DNA from: an uncultured Oscillospiraceae bacterium
GTDB lineage: Bacteria > Bacillota > Clostridia > Oscillospirales > Oscillospiraceae
Assembly (NCBI GenBank): GCA_934565775.1
Contig: CAKTIN010000004.1
Span: 1-52,158, forward strand
Direction: 5' to 3'
DNA: 52,158 nt
Below are positions 8,387 to 16,750 of this stretch, piece by piece (position 1 is the first letter of the stretch; each line of letters begins with the position of its first letter). The notes beneath the pieces were generated by a model. It worked only from the letters and a program-made list of their open reading frames with translations. It had not been told where the DNA came from and did not search any database. The position numbers and the translations under genes were made by a program.

Positions 8387-8440
8387 AGGTTCCTCCAAAA
8401 CACGCCGGGAGGCCCCTGCCCCCCGCACGGTAATAGAATA

Positions 8441-8469
8441 ATTATAGCATAACCATTTGAAAAAGGCAA
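8441..8469 (-). promoter_or_regulatory. Promoter of the phospholipid operon
   Basis: Complement: TTGCCT (8469-8464), 17-nt spacer, TGC directly before a perfect TATAAT (8446-8441), an extended -10 promoter. Drives PAP2, UPF0104, pssA and psd. Confidence 0.75.
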
Positions 8470-8548
8470 GGATTACACGGCGCTCCCTATTTTTTCCAAA
8501 TTTCAAGGGATTTTGCGCCAAAACTCCGGAGTGAGGCTTCTCTTTTTC

Positions 8549-10189
8549 TTAATCCTCTCCCTGGAGCGCCTCCAGCCCCCGCTTTGCCTCCGGCTTGCTG
8601 TCTCCGTGGCGGACCAGGAGCATGGTAAAGAAGGCCAGTCCCGCAAACACTGCGGCATAGGGGAACAGGGCCCGCATCCCCAGGCGGTCCATGAGGAAGC
8701 CGGAGATCATAGGCGTCACCGTCTGCGCCGCCATGGAGGCGGTGTAGTAAATGCCGGTATAGCGGCCTACGTCGCCCCCCTGGCACATCTCCACCACCAT
8801 GGGGAAGGAGTTGACGTTAATGGTCGCCCAGCCGATCCCCGCCAGAGCAAACACCAGATCCATGATCCAGTTAGGACTGCTCTCCCGGAGGAAAATGGCA
8901 AGGGTGAAGGCGGCGGTCAGCATGACCACGCCGCTTAAAATTGCCTTTTTCCGGCCGATCTTCGACGAGACCATGCCCACGGGAAGGTAGGACACAATGG
9001 CCGCCCCCTGGGCCAGCATCAGGGTAAAATTGTAGTCCTTATTGAGAATGTTGCTGGCGTAGACGGAGTATTTGGAGGTCACGGCATTGTATCCCATGTA
9101 CCACAGAACGATGGAGGCCAGCAGGAACAGCAGGGACCGGCGCTCCGGCCCGGTCAGCCTGCGGCTGCCGGTCGCCTCCTCCTCGGATTCCTCCAGCCCC
9201 AGGGTCCGGCTCTCCCGGTGCATTTCCTCCACAAATTTCGGCTCTCGGACCTGCCACAGGAACAGCCCCAGGGCCAGCAGCATCATCCCGCCCACGGTGG
9301 AGAAATACACGGTGTAGCTCATAAGGGAATTCTTCACCGCGCTGGTGGCGAACACCATGCCCAGGCCCAGAGCCAGAATGCCGCCGAAGGTCCCCATCAG
9401 ATTGATCACCGCGTTGGCCTTGGACCGCAGGGGCTTTATGGTCACGTCGGGCATCAGCGCCACCGCCGGGCTGCGGAAGGTTGCCATCGCCACCAGAGCG
9501 ATCAGCAACAGCACAATGAACAGGATCAGCGGGCCGGGGCTCCGGGCCGCCTGCTCCCAGGCATAGGCCTGCCGGGCGGGGACCACATAGTCCGTATAGT
9601 GAGGATTGGTGAAGGCCTTGCCGTCGGTATGCTTCTGCGCGTCCGCCTGCTCCGCATCCGAAAAAGCGCCGGCCAGCGCATACTGTTCCCCATTTGCCGT
9701 GTACAGCTGCCCGTTTTCATACACCAGCTGGCTGGAGATCTCGCAGAACTCCTCCCGGGTAAACCGCTGGTCCAGGCGGAAGCTCTCCCCGTCCGGGGTT
9801 TTGAGGGTCTTATCCCCCTGGGTATCATAAAGGGTCTCCAGAGAGCTGACACTGTCGATCCGAGAGACTGCGCTGAGGTGCTTCAGCTGCAAATTGTCCG
9901 CAAAGCTCAGCCCCACGAAGGCCGCCACCGCCACCAGGGTCCCCACCAGAATAAAGGGGGTCCGGCGGCCCATGCGGCTGTTATGCCGGTCCGAGATTGC
10001 CCCGAACAGGGGCAGCATAAACAGGGCCAGAATGTTATCCAGCGCCATAATCACCCCGGAGGCCGTGTGAGACAGGCCGAATTTGTTGGTCAGAATCAGG
10101 GGGATCGTGTTGTCGTAGGTCTGCCAGAAGGCCTGGATCAGGAAAAAGGCGAAGCCAACAAAAATCACGCGCTTATAGTTCAGCTTCAT
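8549..10189 (-). CDS. MFS/GPH-type transporter (SLC45-like) with extracytoplasmic insert
   Basis: A 546-aa, 12-helix major facilitator. It begins MKLNYKRVIFVGFAFFLIQA and shows QTYDNTIPLILT, an MFS A-motif GAISDRHNSRMGRRTPFI near residues 59-76, and a second-half equivalent SSKIGRKKAI; these match the GPH/SLC45-like sugar transporters (Na+ or H+ symport of glycosides). Between helices 3 and 4 (about residues 93-222) sits an unusual hydrophilic insert of roughly 130 residues with many Asp, Glu, Gln and Thr, predicted to face outside. The substrate is unknown. Start at 10189 chosen because GGAG lies eight bases upstream; the track of open frame extends to 10315 over the promoter. Confidence 0.85.
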   Translation of the reverse strand: MKLNYKRVIFVGFAFFLIQAFWQTYDNTIPLILTNKFGLSHTASGVIMALDNILALFMLPLFGAISDRHNSRMGRRTPFILVGTLVAVAAFVGLSFADNLQLKHLSAVSRIDSVSSLETLYDTQGDKTLKTPDGESFRLDQRFTREEFCEISSQLVYENGQLYTANGEQYALAGAFSDAEQADAQKHTDGKAFTNPHYTDYVVPARQAYAWEQAARSPGPLILFIVLLLIALVAMATFRSPAVALMPDVTIKPLRSKANAVINLMGTFGGILALGLGMVFATSAVKNSLMSYTVYFSTVGGMMLLALGLFLWQVREPKFVEEMHRESRTLGLEESEEEATGSRRLTGPERRSLLFLLASIVLWYMGYNAVTSKYSVYASNILNKDYNFTLMLAQGAAIVSYLPVGMVSSKIGRKKAILSGVVMLTAAFTLAIFLRESSPNWIMDLVFALAGIGWATINVNSFPMVVEMCQGGDVGRYTGIYYTASMAAQTVTPMISGFLMDRLGMRALFPYAAVFAGLAFFTMLLVRHGDSKPEAKRGLEALQGED

Positions 10190-10226
10190 TGCAATCGCTC
10201 CGTTCCGCGTAAGCATAATCGTATTC

Positions 10227-10254
10227 ATTATACAGGAGTTTTCCGGAAAATGCA
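10227..10254 (-). promoter_or_regulatory. MFS promoter with palindromic operator candidate
   Basis: Complement -10 TATAAT at 10232-10227 with only a weak -35. The spacer contains the perfect 12-bp palindrome TTTTCCGGAAAA (10239-10250), a plausible operator for a regulator of the transporter. Confidence 0.5.
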
Positions 10255-10499
10255 CGAACTTTTTCAGATCAAGGCGCAATTCCTTGCAAGCGCCCTGTTT
10301 TCTGACATTCTGCACAATTTGTGCCCTTCCATTTTGTGCAGATATTCCTATCCTTCACGCCCTCGGGCGGCATGATGCGGCCCTTCCAACGCCGCCCAGT
10401 CCTGCCGGGAGCTTGTCCCCTGCCGCCGCCTAAGATCATAGCCTTCGGATCCATGCAGCGGCATAATATGAACATTGCGTAAACTTATAGCATTTTTGG
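10255..10499. other. Intergenic region, GC-rich, no gene recognised
   Basis: Most of the 415-bp gap between the divergent MFS and DUF1538 genes. The part around 10350-10440 is GC-rich with short imperfect hairpins. A 68-codon open frame on the minus strand (10269-10475) has no ribosome-binding site or family resemblance, and I do not call it. No known riboswitch or small RNA is recognisable to me. Confidence 0.4.
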
Positions 10500-10528
10500 T
10501 TGTGTAATCCTTAAAAATCCTGTATAAT
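10500..10528 (+). promoter_or_regulatory. Promoter of the DUF1538-PII operon
   Basis: TTGTGT (10500-10505), 17 nt, perfect TATAAT (10523-10528). Predicted transcript start near 10535, just ahead of an AAAGGAGAGG ribosome-binding sequence at 10543-10552. Confidence 0.7.
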
Positions 10529-10604
10529 ATGTTAAAAATGCAGAAAGGAGAGGACGCTTATCCATCGTGCGTACTTTGCAAGCCGTTCTACCGTCCGCGA
10601 AAAA

Positions 10605-12092
10605 ATGCGGGAATCCGCCGTCTCCGTGCTGCCCATTCTTCTGATCGTGGGGGCGCTGTGCTTTACCGTCTCTCCGATCCGGCCGGACCTCATGCTCTGC
10701 TTCCTGGTAGGCTCCCTGCTGATCATTCTGGGCATGGGTCTGTTCTCCCTGGGCGCAGAGGCCTCCATGACCCCCATCGGCAGCCGAATCGGCACCGCCC
10801 TGACCAAGACCCGGCGGCTGCCTCTAATCCTGGGGGTGAGCTTCCTGCTGGGCTTTGCCATCACCATCGCAGAACCGGACCTTCAAGTCCTGGCCAAAAC
10901 CGTCCCCCATATCAACACCACTCTGCTGCTGGTCACCGTGGGGGTGGGGGTCGGCTTCTTCCTGGCCGTGTGTATGCTCCGGATCCTCACCGGCGTGAAG
11001 CTCCGGTGGCTGCTTCTGGGGTTTTACGCTCTGGTATTTCTCCTGGCGGCCTTTACGGACGCCAGCTTCCTGGGCGTGGCCTTCGACTCCGGCGGCGTCA
11101 CCACGGGTCCCATGACCGTTCCCTTCATTCTGGCCCTGGGCGTGGGCATTTCCCACATCCGCAGCGACGACCGGGCAGAGTCGGACAGCTTCGGTCTGGT
11201 GGCTCTGTGCTCCATCGGCCCCATTCTGGCGGTTCTGATCCTCGGCTTTTTCTACTCCGGCAGCGACGCCGTTTTGGAGACCGAGGCGGCCTGCTATGCC
11301 AGCACCGCCGCCATCGGCGGGGCCTTCCTCCGGGCGCTGCCCGTCTATTTCAAGGAGATGGCCCTGGCCCTGCTGCCCATTGTGGCGATCTTCCTGGTAT
11401 TCCAGGCCGCCACCCTGCGGCTGTCCCGGCGCAATCTGGCGAAGATTCTCATCGGTATTCTTTACACCTATGTGGGACTGGTGCTGTTCCTCACCGGGGT
11501 CAACGTGGGCTTCTCCGCTCTGGGCCTGGCCCTGGGGGCAGAGCTGGCCAAGGGCTGGACCCGGTATCTGCTCATTCCCCTGTCCATGCTCCTGGGCTGG
11601 TTCCTGATCTCTGCGGAGCCCGCCGTAGCGGTGCTGGAAAAGCAGATCGAATCCGTCAGCGCCGGCGCCATTCCCGGAAAGGCCATCAAGCGGAGCCTCT
11701 CTCTGGCCATCGCCCTGGCCATGGGCCTGTCCATGCTCCGGGTCGTCACCGGCATCAGCGTGCTGTGGTTCCTTCTGCCGGGCTACACGATTGCCCTGGT
11801 TCTCTCCTTCTTCGTCCCGGAGCTGTACACCGCCATTGCCTTTGACTCCGGCGGCGTGGCCTCCGGCCCCATGACCGCCACCTTCATGCTGCAATTTATG
11901 ATCGGCGCAAGCACCACCCTAGGGGGCAATCCCCTGGCCGACGCCTTCGGCCTGGTGGCGATGGTTGCCATGATGCCCCTGATTTCCATTCAGATTCTGG
12001 GCTTTGCCTACGGGCGGAAGGCCGCGGCGGCTCTGCCCGAGGCCTATGCCGACGACGAAATCATTGAGCTTTGGGAGGTGCGCTCCGCATGA
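10605..12092 (+). CDS. DUF1538 tandem-domain membrane protein
   Basis: A 495-aa, about 12-helix protein made of two DUF1538 copies. Each carries the family signature: AFDSGGVTTGPMTVPF in the first half and AFDSGGVASGPMTATF in the second, so it is an internal duplication with inverted or tandem symmetry like many transporters. Its transport substrate is unknown; the partner is a P-II protein overlapping by four bases (ATGA), so ammonium or another nitrogen or metabolite link is plausible. Start is uncertain. The only ribosome-binding site lies near 10545, yet no ATG, GTG or TTG in this frame follows it until 10605, about 50 bases on; family members usually carry a few residues before this methionine. 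A start at an AUC codon (10560) or a sequencing slip are both possible. Confidence 0.82.
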   Translation: MRESAVSVLPILLIVGALCFTVSPIRPDLMLCFLVGSLLIILGMGLFSLGAEASMTPIGSRIGTALTKTRRLPLILGVSFLLGFAITIAEPDLQVLAKTVPHINTTLLLVTVGVGVGFFLAVCMLRILTGVKLRWLLLGFYALVFLLAAFTDASFLGVAFDSGGVTTGPMTVPFILALGVGISHIRSDDRAESDSFGLVALCSIGPILAVLILGFFYSGSDAVLETEAACYASTAAIGGAFLRALPVYFKEMALALLPIVAIFLVFQAATLRLSRRNLAKILIGILYTYVGLVLFLTGVNVGFSALGLALGAELAKGWTRYLLIPLSMLLGWFLISAEPAVAVLEKQIESVSAGAIPGKAIKRSLSLAIALAMGLSMLRVVTGISVLWFLLPGYTIALVLSFFVPELYTAIAFDSGGVASGPMTATFMLQFMIGASTTLGGNPLADAFGLVAMVAMMPLISIQILGFAYGRKAAAALPEAYADDEIIELWEVRSA

Positions 12093-12748
12093 ATTATCTC
12101 ATTACCGTAGTCGGCGCCGAGGCCGCCCCCAAGCTGGAGGCCCTGTGCCGGGAGCTGGAGCTGCCGGTGTCCGTGGCCCTCTGGGGCCGGGGCACCGCCG
12201 TGCAGAGTATGCTGGACCTGCTGGGAATCGAGAGCACGGAAAAGCGCGTGGTGCTCTCCGTTGCCAGCGCGGAAAAGACTCAGGCCTATTTGCAGGCCGC
12301 AAGGAACAAGCTGTTTATCGGTGTACCGGGGCACGGAATCGTCATCGCCGTCCCGGTCAAGAGTGTGGGAGGAGGAAAAACCTTGGCCTATCTGAACGGC
12401 GGCCAGCCGGCCGCAAAATACACCCCGGAGCTCCATGTCCATTATGAGCTGATCATCGCCATTGCCAACGAAGGGCGGACCGACCTGGTCATGAACGCCG
12501 CCCGGGCGGCAGGGGCCACCGGCGGCACCGTCCTCCACGGCAAGGGCACCGGCTCCAAAAATGCCGAGAAATTTTACAATGTCTCCATCGCCCAGGAGAA
12601 GGAGGTCCTGCTGATCGTCTCACGGGCGGACCGGAAGGCGGAGATCATGGCCTCCATCCTCAAGTCGGCGGGGCCCGCCTCCGAGGCAGGAGCGATCACC
12701 TTTTCTCTGCCCATCAGTGAGGTCGCCGGATTCGGCCTGCTGGATTAG
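12089..12748 (+). CDS. P-II family protein with two tandem GlnB-like domains
   Basis: A 219-aa protein whose two halves each look like a P-II (GlnB-like) fold: residues about 1-100 and 108-219. The second half has the clearest signature, GRTDLVMNAARAAGATGGTV with the characteristic Gly-rich nucleotide-binding turn, then HGKGTG and the EKEVLLIVS strand. No Tyr-uridylylation T-loop like that of GlnB is evident. The start ATG overlaps the stop of the DUF1538 gene, so the two proteins are made together and likely act together, as GlnK acts on the ammonium channel AmtB. That analogy is inference. Confidence 0.82.
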   Translation: MNYLITVVGAEAAPKLEALCRELELPVSVALWGRGTAVQSMLDLLGIESTEKRVVLSVASAEKTQAYLQAARNKLFIGVPGHGIVIAVPVKSVGGGKTLAYLNGGQPAAKYTPELHVHYELIIAIANEGRTDLVMNAARAAGATGGTVLHGKGTGSKNAEKFYNVSIAQEKEVLLIVSRADRKAEIMASILKSAGPASEAGAITFSLPISEVAGFGLLD

Positions 12749-12764
12749 ACCGCAAAAAGTATAG

Positions 12765-12799
12765 AAAAAGTCCCGATCCTTGATGGATCGGGACTTTTT
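12765..12799. terminator. Strong bidirectional terminator
   Basis: Perfect 15-bp stem (12765-12779 with 12785-12799), five-base loop, A tract and T tract on each side. Separates the convergent P-II and fakA genes. Confidence 0.92.
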
Positions 12800-12808
12800 T
12801 GCAAGAAT

Positions 12809-14440
12809 TTATTCTGCAGAGATCAGGAAGTAATACACGGGCTGGCCGCCGGACAGGAGGTTGATGTCCGCATTGGGGCACATCTTTCCAAAGATGTCCG
12901 CCGCCTTCTGGGCCTGCTTCTCCGTGGTATCCGCGCCATAGAAGATGGTAATATAGCTCTTCCCGGCGTCGCGGGTCTTCTCCGCCAGGCCCTTGAGCAA
13001 CTCGGACAGGCTCCGGCTGGTGCCGAACAGGCTGCTTCCGTACATGGCCAGGTAGTCGCCCTCGTGAATGTGGAACCCGTCGAAATCCGAATCCCGGGCG
13101 GCATAGGTGATCTGCATGGTGTCCACCGTATCCAGCGCCGCAGTCATGGCCTCTACGTTGGACTGCTCGTCGGCCTCGGGGTCGAAGGACAGCATGGCGG
13201 TAATGCCCTGGGGGATGGTCTTGCTGGGGAGCACCACCACGTGCTTCTCCGTCAGGGCGTCCACCTGCTGGGCCGCCATAATGATATTCTTATTGTTCGG
13301 CAGAACAAAGACCGTCTCCGCCGGGACCTGATTGACAACCAGGAGAATGTCCTGGGTCGAGGGGTTCATGGTCTGGCCGCCGGAAATCACGCCGTCTACT
13401 CCCAGATCCTTGAACACGGAAGCAATGCCGTCCCCGGCGCAGACCGCAACCGCGCCGTATTTCTTCTCCGGCGGGGCGATCTTGGGCTGGAGCTCCTGCT
13501 GGCTCATGACCTTCTCCGTGTGCTGAAGGCGCATATTCTCCACCTTCACCGTCACGAAGGAGCCGTAGGTCAGGGCCTCCTCCATGGCCTTGCCGGGATG
13601 ATTCGTATGGACATGGACCTTAATGATCTCATCGTCGTCCACCAGCACCAGGCTGTCGCCCAGCTCGGACAGGAAGGCCCGCAGGGCCTCGGGGTCCTTG
13701 TCGTTCTCCCGGGAGACGATGAACTCCGTGCAGTAGGTAAAGGTAATGTCCTCGTTTTCAAAGTCCGCAAAGCTGGCCTGCTCCTTGGGTTCGGCCGCAG
13801 CGGTCTCCTCCGGGGCATCGATCTCCTCCCCCCGCAGGGTGCGGAGCATGGCGTCCAGGATCAGGACCCAGCCTTTGCCGCCGGCATCGATCACGCCGGC
13901 CTTTTTCAGCACGGGGTTCTGCTCCATCGTCCCGGCCAGGGCGACCTTCGCCTCTTCCAGAGCGGCCTCATGGACAAACTCAAAATAATTGTTCTCCTTG
14001 GCTGCGGATGCCGCCTTGGCGGCGGAGAGCCGGGCCACGGTGAGGATCGTGCCCTCTGCGGGCTTCATGACCGCCTTATAGGCTGCATCCACGCCGTCTT
14101 GCAGGGCTCTGGCCCACAGGACGCCGTCACAGCTCTGGGCGCCCTTCAGCGCCCGGCTGATGCCCCGGAACAGCAGGCTCAGAATCACGCCGGAATTGCC
14201 CCGGGCCCCCCGGAGCATGGCCGAAGCGGCGCAGGAGGCGGCCTTCTCCAGGGAAGGGTCCTCCAGCTTTCTCAGATCCGTCACGGCGGAGCGGATGGTC
14301 ATAGACATATTGGTGCCCGTATCGCCGTCCGGCACGGGGAAGACGTTCAGCTCGTTGATCGGCTGCTTATGCGCCTCGATGGTCGCGGCGGCCTGAATTA
14401 CCAGCTTGCGGAAATCGGCCCCGTTAATTGTCTGCCTCAA
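12809..14440 (-). CDS. fakA: DAK2-domain protein, fatty acid kinase subunit A-like (YloV)
   Basis: The 543-aa protein starts with a DhaL/DAK2 nucleotide-binding domain: NVFPVPDGDTGTNMSMT (about residues 33-49) supplies the Asp residues that hold Mg-ATP, followed by ARGNSGVILS near residues 75-84. The middle and C-terminal parts (from about residue 230) match the DegV-like FakA C-terminal region, with VHVHTNHPGKAMEEA. FakA phosphorylates fatty acids bound to FakB (DegV proteins) so that PlsX/PlsY can use them. No fakB is in the window. The start is TTG at 14440 with GGAGG eight bases upstream. It follows the asp23 gene by 25 bp, the usual yloU-yloV arrangement in Firmicutes. Confidence 0.88.
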   Translation of the reverse strand: MRQTINGADFRKLVIQAAATIEAHKQPINELNVFPVPDGDTGTNMSMTIRSAVTDLRKLEDPSLEKAASCAASAMLRGARGNSGVILSLLFRGISRALKGAQSCDGVLWARALQDGVDAAYKAVMKPAEGTILTVARLSAAKAASAAKENNYFEFVHEAALEEAKVALAGTMEQNPVLKKAGVIDAGGKGWVLILDAMLRTLRGEEIDAPEETAAAEPKEQASFADFENEDITFTYCTEFIVSRENDKDPEALRAFLSELGDSLVLVDDDEIIKVHVHTNHPGKAMEEALTYGSFVTVKVENMRLQHTEKVMSQQELQPKIAPPEKKYGAVAVCAGDGIASVFKDLGVDGVISGGQTMNPSTQDILLVVNQVPAETVFVLPNNKNIIMAAQQVDALTEKHVVVLPSKTIPQGITAMLSFDPEADEQSNVEAMTAALDTVDTMQITYAARDSDFDGFHIHEGDYLAMYGSSLFGTSRSLSELLKGLAEKTRDAGKSYITIFYGADTTEKQAQKAADIFGKMCPNADINLLSGGQPVYYFLISAE

Positions 14441-14465
14441 AATTTACACCTCCGTATTGGATCGC

Positions 14466-14819
14466 TTATCCGATTCTCATGGAATCGATATACACATGGA
14501 CCGCGCTGACCTCAGTTCCGGTGCACTTCGTCACCACATAGCGCACCTCAGAAATAATGGACGCGCCCACGGCGGTGAGGTTCACGCCATGGTCCACAAT
14601 AATGTGCAGCTCAATGGAGATGGTCCCGTCCTCGTGGAACTCCACATGGACGCCCTTGTCCATGGATTCCTTCCGCAGCAAATGCACCAGCCCGTCCTTC
14701 ATGGACCGGGCTGCAACGCCCTTCACCCCGAAGCAGTTCGAGGCGGCGACGCCCGCAATATTGTGATAGACGTTGGCGCCGATGGTCACGGCGCCCTTTT
14801 CGTTGGTTTGTTGAATCAT
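14466..14819 (-). CDS. Asp23/Gls24 family envelope stress protein (YloU-like)
   Basis: A 117-aa small protein of the Asp23/Gls24 (DUF322) family, with the typical opening pattern KGAVTIGANVYHNIAGVAA, the GVKGVAARS turn, and alternating hydrophobic strands ISIELHIIVDHG. Family members are abundant cytoplasmic or membrane-associated proteins linked to cell-envelope homeostasis; the molecular function is unknown. A good AGGAGG lies eight bases before the ATG. Paired with fakA/yloV directly downstream, as in Bacillus. Confidence 0.88.
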   Translation of the reverse strand: MIQQTNEKGAVTIGANVYHNIAGVAASNCFGVKGVAARSMKDGLVHLLRKESMDKGVHVEFHEDGTISIELHIIVDHGVNLTAVGASIISEVRYVVTKCTGTEVSAVHVYIDSMRIG

Positions 14820-14907
14820 AAAAAGAGCCTCCTATTTTGCAGCGTTCAGCGGCTGACCGCTTGGGAGCCCCGCCGGAGCCCGCAGGCCGCCCGGCGGGGA
14901 CGGGCGC

Positions 14908-16473
14908 TTAGATCATGCTCTCGTTCCAGCAGGCGGGAGCCTCCAGGCCCAGGAGCTTCACGATGGTCGGCGCCACATTGGACAGGCCAAAGGCGCCGGG
15001 CTTCACGTCAAAGCTCCGATCCTTATCATAGAAGATGAAGGGAACAGGGTTCAGGGAGTGGGCGGTGCGGATGCTGGTCTTGCCCTTCTTGGTCTCCAGC
15101 ATCTGGTCGGCATTGCCGTGGTCCGCCGTCACCAGCAGGGTGTAGCCGTACTGATCGGCGGCCTCCACAAGCCGCTTCAGGCTCTGATCCACGCTCTCCA
15201 TGGCAGTGATCACCGCGGGGATCACACCGGTGTGGCCCACCATGTCGCCGTTGGGATAGTTGCAGCGCAGGAAGGTGAACTCCTTAGAGGCCATTGCCTT
15301 CACCATGTGATCGGTGATCTCCTTGGACTTCATGGCCGGAGCCTGCTCGAAGGGGATCACATCCGAGGGGATCTCGTCGTAAACCTCCAGGTTCTCGTCC
15401 ACCTTGCCGGAGCGGTTGCCGTTCCAGAAGTAGGTCACATGGCCGTATTTCTGGGTCTCGGACAGGGCGTACTCATGGATTCCGGCCTTGCACAGGACCT
15501 CCGTAAGGGTATTGGTAATCACAGGGGGCTGCACCAGATAATGGGTGGGGATCTTCAGGTCTCCGTCATACTGGAGCATTCCGGCGAACTTCACCCCGGT
15601 ATAGTCCCCCCGGTCAAAATGCGTAAAGTCCTTCCGGTCAAAGGCCAGGGAGATCTCCTGGGCCCGGTCGCCCCGGAAGTTAAAGAGGATGACGCTGTCG
15701 CCGTTGGCGATCTTCGCCACAGGCGCGCCGTCCCGCTCCACCACGAAGGCGGGCAGGTCCTGGTCGATGCAGTTCAGCTCCGCCCGGTAGGTCTCGATGG
15801 CCTCCTTGGCAGAGGGGAAGCGTCTGCCAAACCCCTGGACATGGGTCCGCCAGCCGGCCTCCACCATGGGCCAGTTGGCCTCATAGCGGTCCATGGTGAT
15901 CTTCATTCTGCCGCCGCCGGAGGCAATGGCATAGTCATAGCCGGGCTCCCGGAGCGCGGCCAGAGTATCCTCCAGCTGCTGGACATACTCCAGCGCGGAG
16001 GTAGCGGGCACGTCCCGGCCGTCCAGCAGGATGTGGCAGTACACCCGATGAATGCCTTCGGCCTTCGCTTCCTTCAGCATGGCGATCAGGTGAGAAATGT
16101 TGGAATGTACGTTGCCGTCGGACAGCAGGCCCAGGAAGTGCAGCGCCTTGCCGTTGTTCAGGCAGTTCGCCATAAGGTCCTTCCAGGTTTCGGACTGGTA
16201 CAGCGCGCCGGACTCCACCGCCTCGTTGACCAGCTTTGCCCCCTGGGAATAGATCTGGCCGCAGCCCAGGGCGTTATGTCCCACCTCGGAGTTGCCCATA
16301 TCCTCATCCGTGGGCAGGCCGACGGCAGTGCCGTGGGCCTTCAGCCAGGTGTGCGGGCAGGTCGCCAGCAGGTGATCCAGCGTCGGGGTATTGGCCTGAG
16401 CCACGGCATCGCCGGGGCCGCCGTCGCCCTTTCCTACGCCATCCATAATGACAAGAACGATCGGTTTAATCAT
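14908..16473 (-). CDS. gpmI: 2,3-bisphosphoglycerate-independent phosphoglycerate mutase
   Basis: The 521-aa protein interconverts 3- and 2-phosphoglycerate in glycolysis without a cofactor. It opens with the metal-binding aspartate motif VLVIMDGVGKGDGG and has the phosphoserine nucleophile in DEDMGNSEVGHNALG (Ser near residue 62), the phosphatase-core HDFDRGDYTGVKF-type insert domain, RGDRAQE, and the C-terminal metal site VTADHGNADQM (about residues 449-459). Alkaline-phosphatase superfamily, two Mn2+ ions. Near the expected 510-515 aa length. AGGAGG precedes the ATG, with its own promoter at 16547-16575. Confidence 0.95.
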   Translation of the reverse strand: MIKPIVLVIMDGVGKGDGGPGDAVAQANTPTLDHLLATCPHTWLKAHGTAVGLPTDEDMGNSEVGHNALGCGQIYSQGAKLVNEAVESGALYQSETWKDLMANCLNNGKALHFLGLLSDGNVHSNISHLIAMLKEAKAEGIHRVYCHILLDGRDVPATSALEYVQQLEDTLAALREPGYDYAIASGGGRMKITMDRYEANWPMVEAGWRTHVQGFGRRFPSAKEAIETYRAELNCIDQDLPAFVVERDGAPVAKIANGDSVILFNFRGDRAQEISLAFDRKDFTHFDRGDYTGVKFAGMLQYDGDLKIPTHYLVQPPVITNTLTEVLCKAGIHEYALSETQKYGHVTYFWNGNRSGKVDENLEVYDEIPSDVIPFEQAPAMKSKEITDHMVKAMASKEFTFLRCNYPNGDMVGHTGVIPAVITAMESVDQSLKRLVEAADQYGYTLLVTADHGNADQMLETKKGKTSIRTAHSLNPVPFIFYDKDRSFDVKPGAFGLSNVAPTIVKLLGLEAPACWNESMI

Positions 16474-16546
16474 TTTTAGAAAACCTCCTATATCTCGATT
16501 GCAGCCGCCGCATGGGGCGGAAGACGGATTCTTTTACAGCTGTATT

Positions 16547-16575
16547 ATTTTACATCATTTTTGCGAAAGATACAA
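16547..16575 (-). promoter_or_regulatory. Promoter of gpmI
   Basis: Complement TTGTAT (16575-16570), 17 nt, TAAAAT (16552-16547), about 70 bases before the gpmI start. Confidence 0.55.
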
Positions 16576-16681
16576 CAGGCATTTTGAATTTTTGTATACT
16601 TCATGGAGAAATACCCCCGCTTTCGTCCGTTCCTTTCGCGTTTCGACCGGAGAGGCGGCTCCCCTGCCGGGAATTTTTCCG

Positions 16682-16710
16682 TTGCAAACCGGCGCAACAT
16701 TCGCTATGAT
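16682..16710 (+). promoter_or_regulatory. Promoter of the GATase-HAD-luxS-mtnN operon
   Basis: TTGCAA (16682-16687), 17 nt, TATGAT (16705-16710), about 40 bases ahead of the start at 16751. Divergent from the gpmI promoter. Confidence 0.6.
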
Positions 16711-16750
16711 ATAAGCAGATTCAAATTTAGACACTACAGGAGCGAATGAC

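Noticed and set aside
10269..10475. A 68-codon minus-strand frame between MFS and DUF1538 genes
   Set aside because: No ribosome-binding site, no family resemblance and composition unlike the neighbours.
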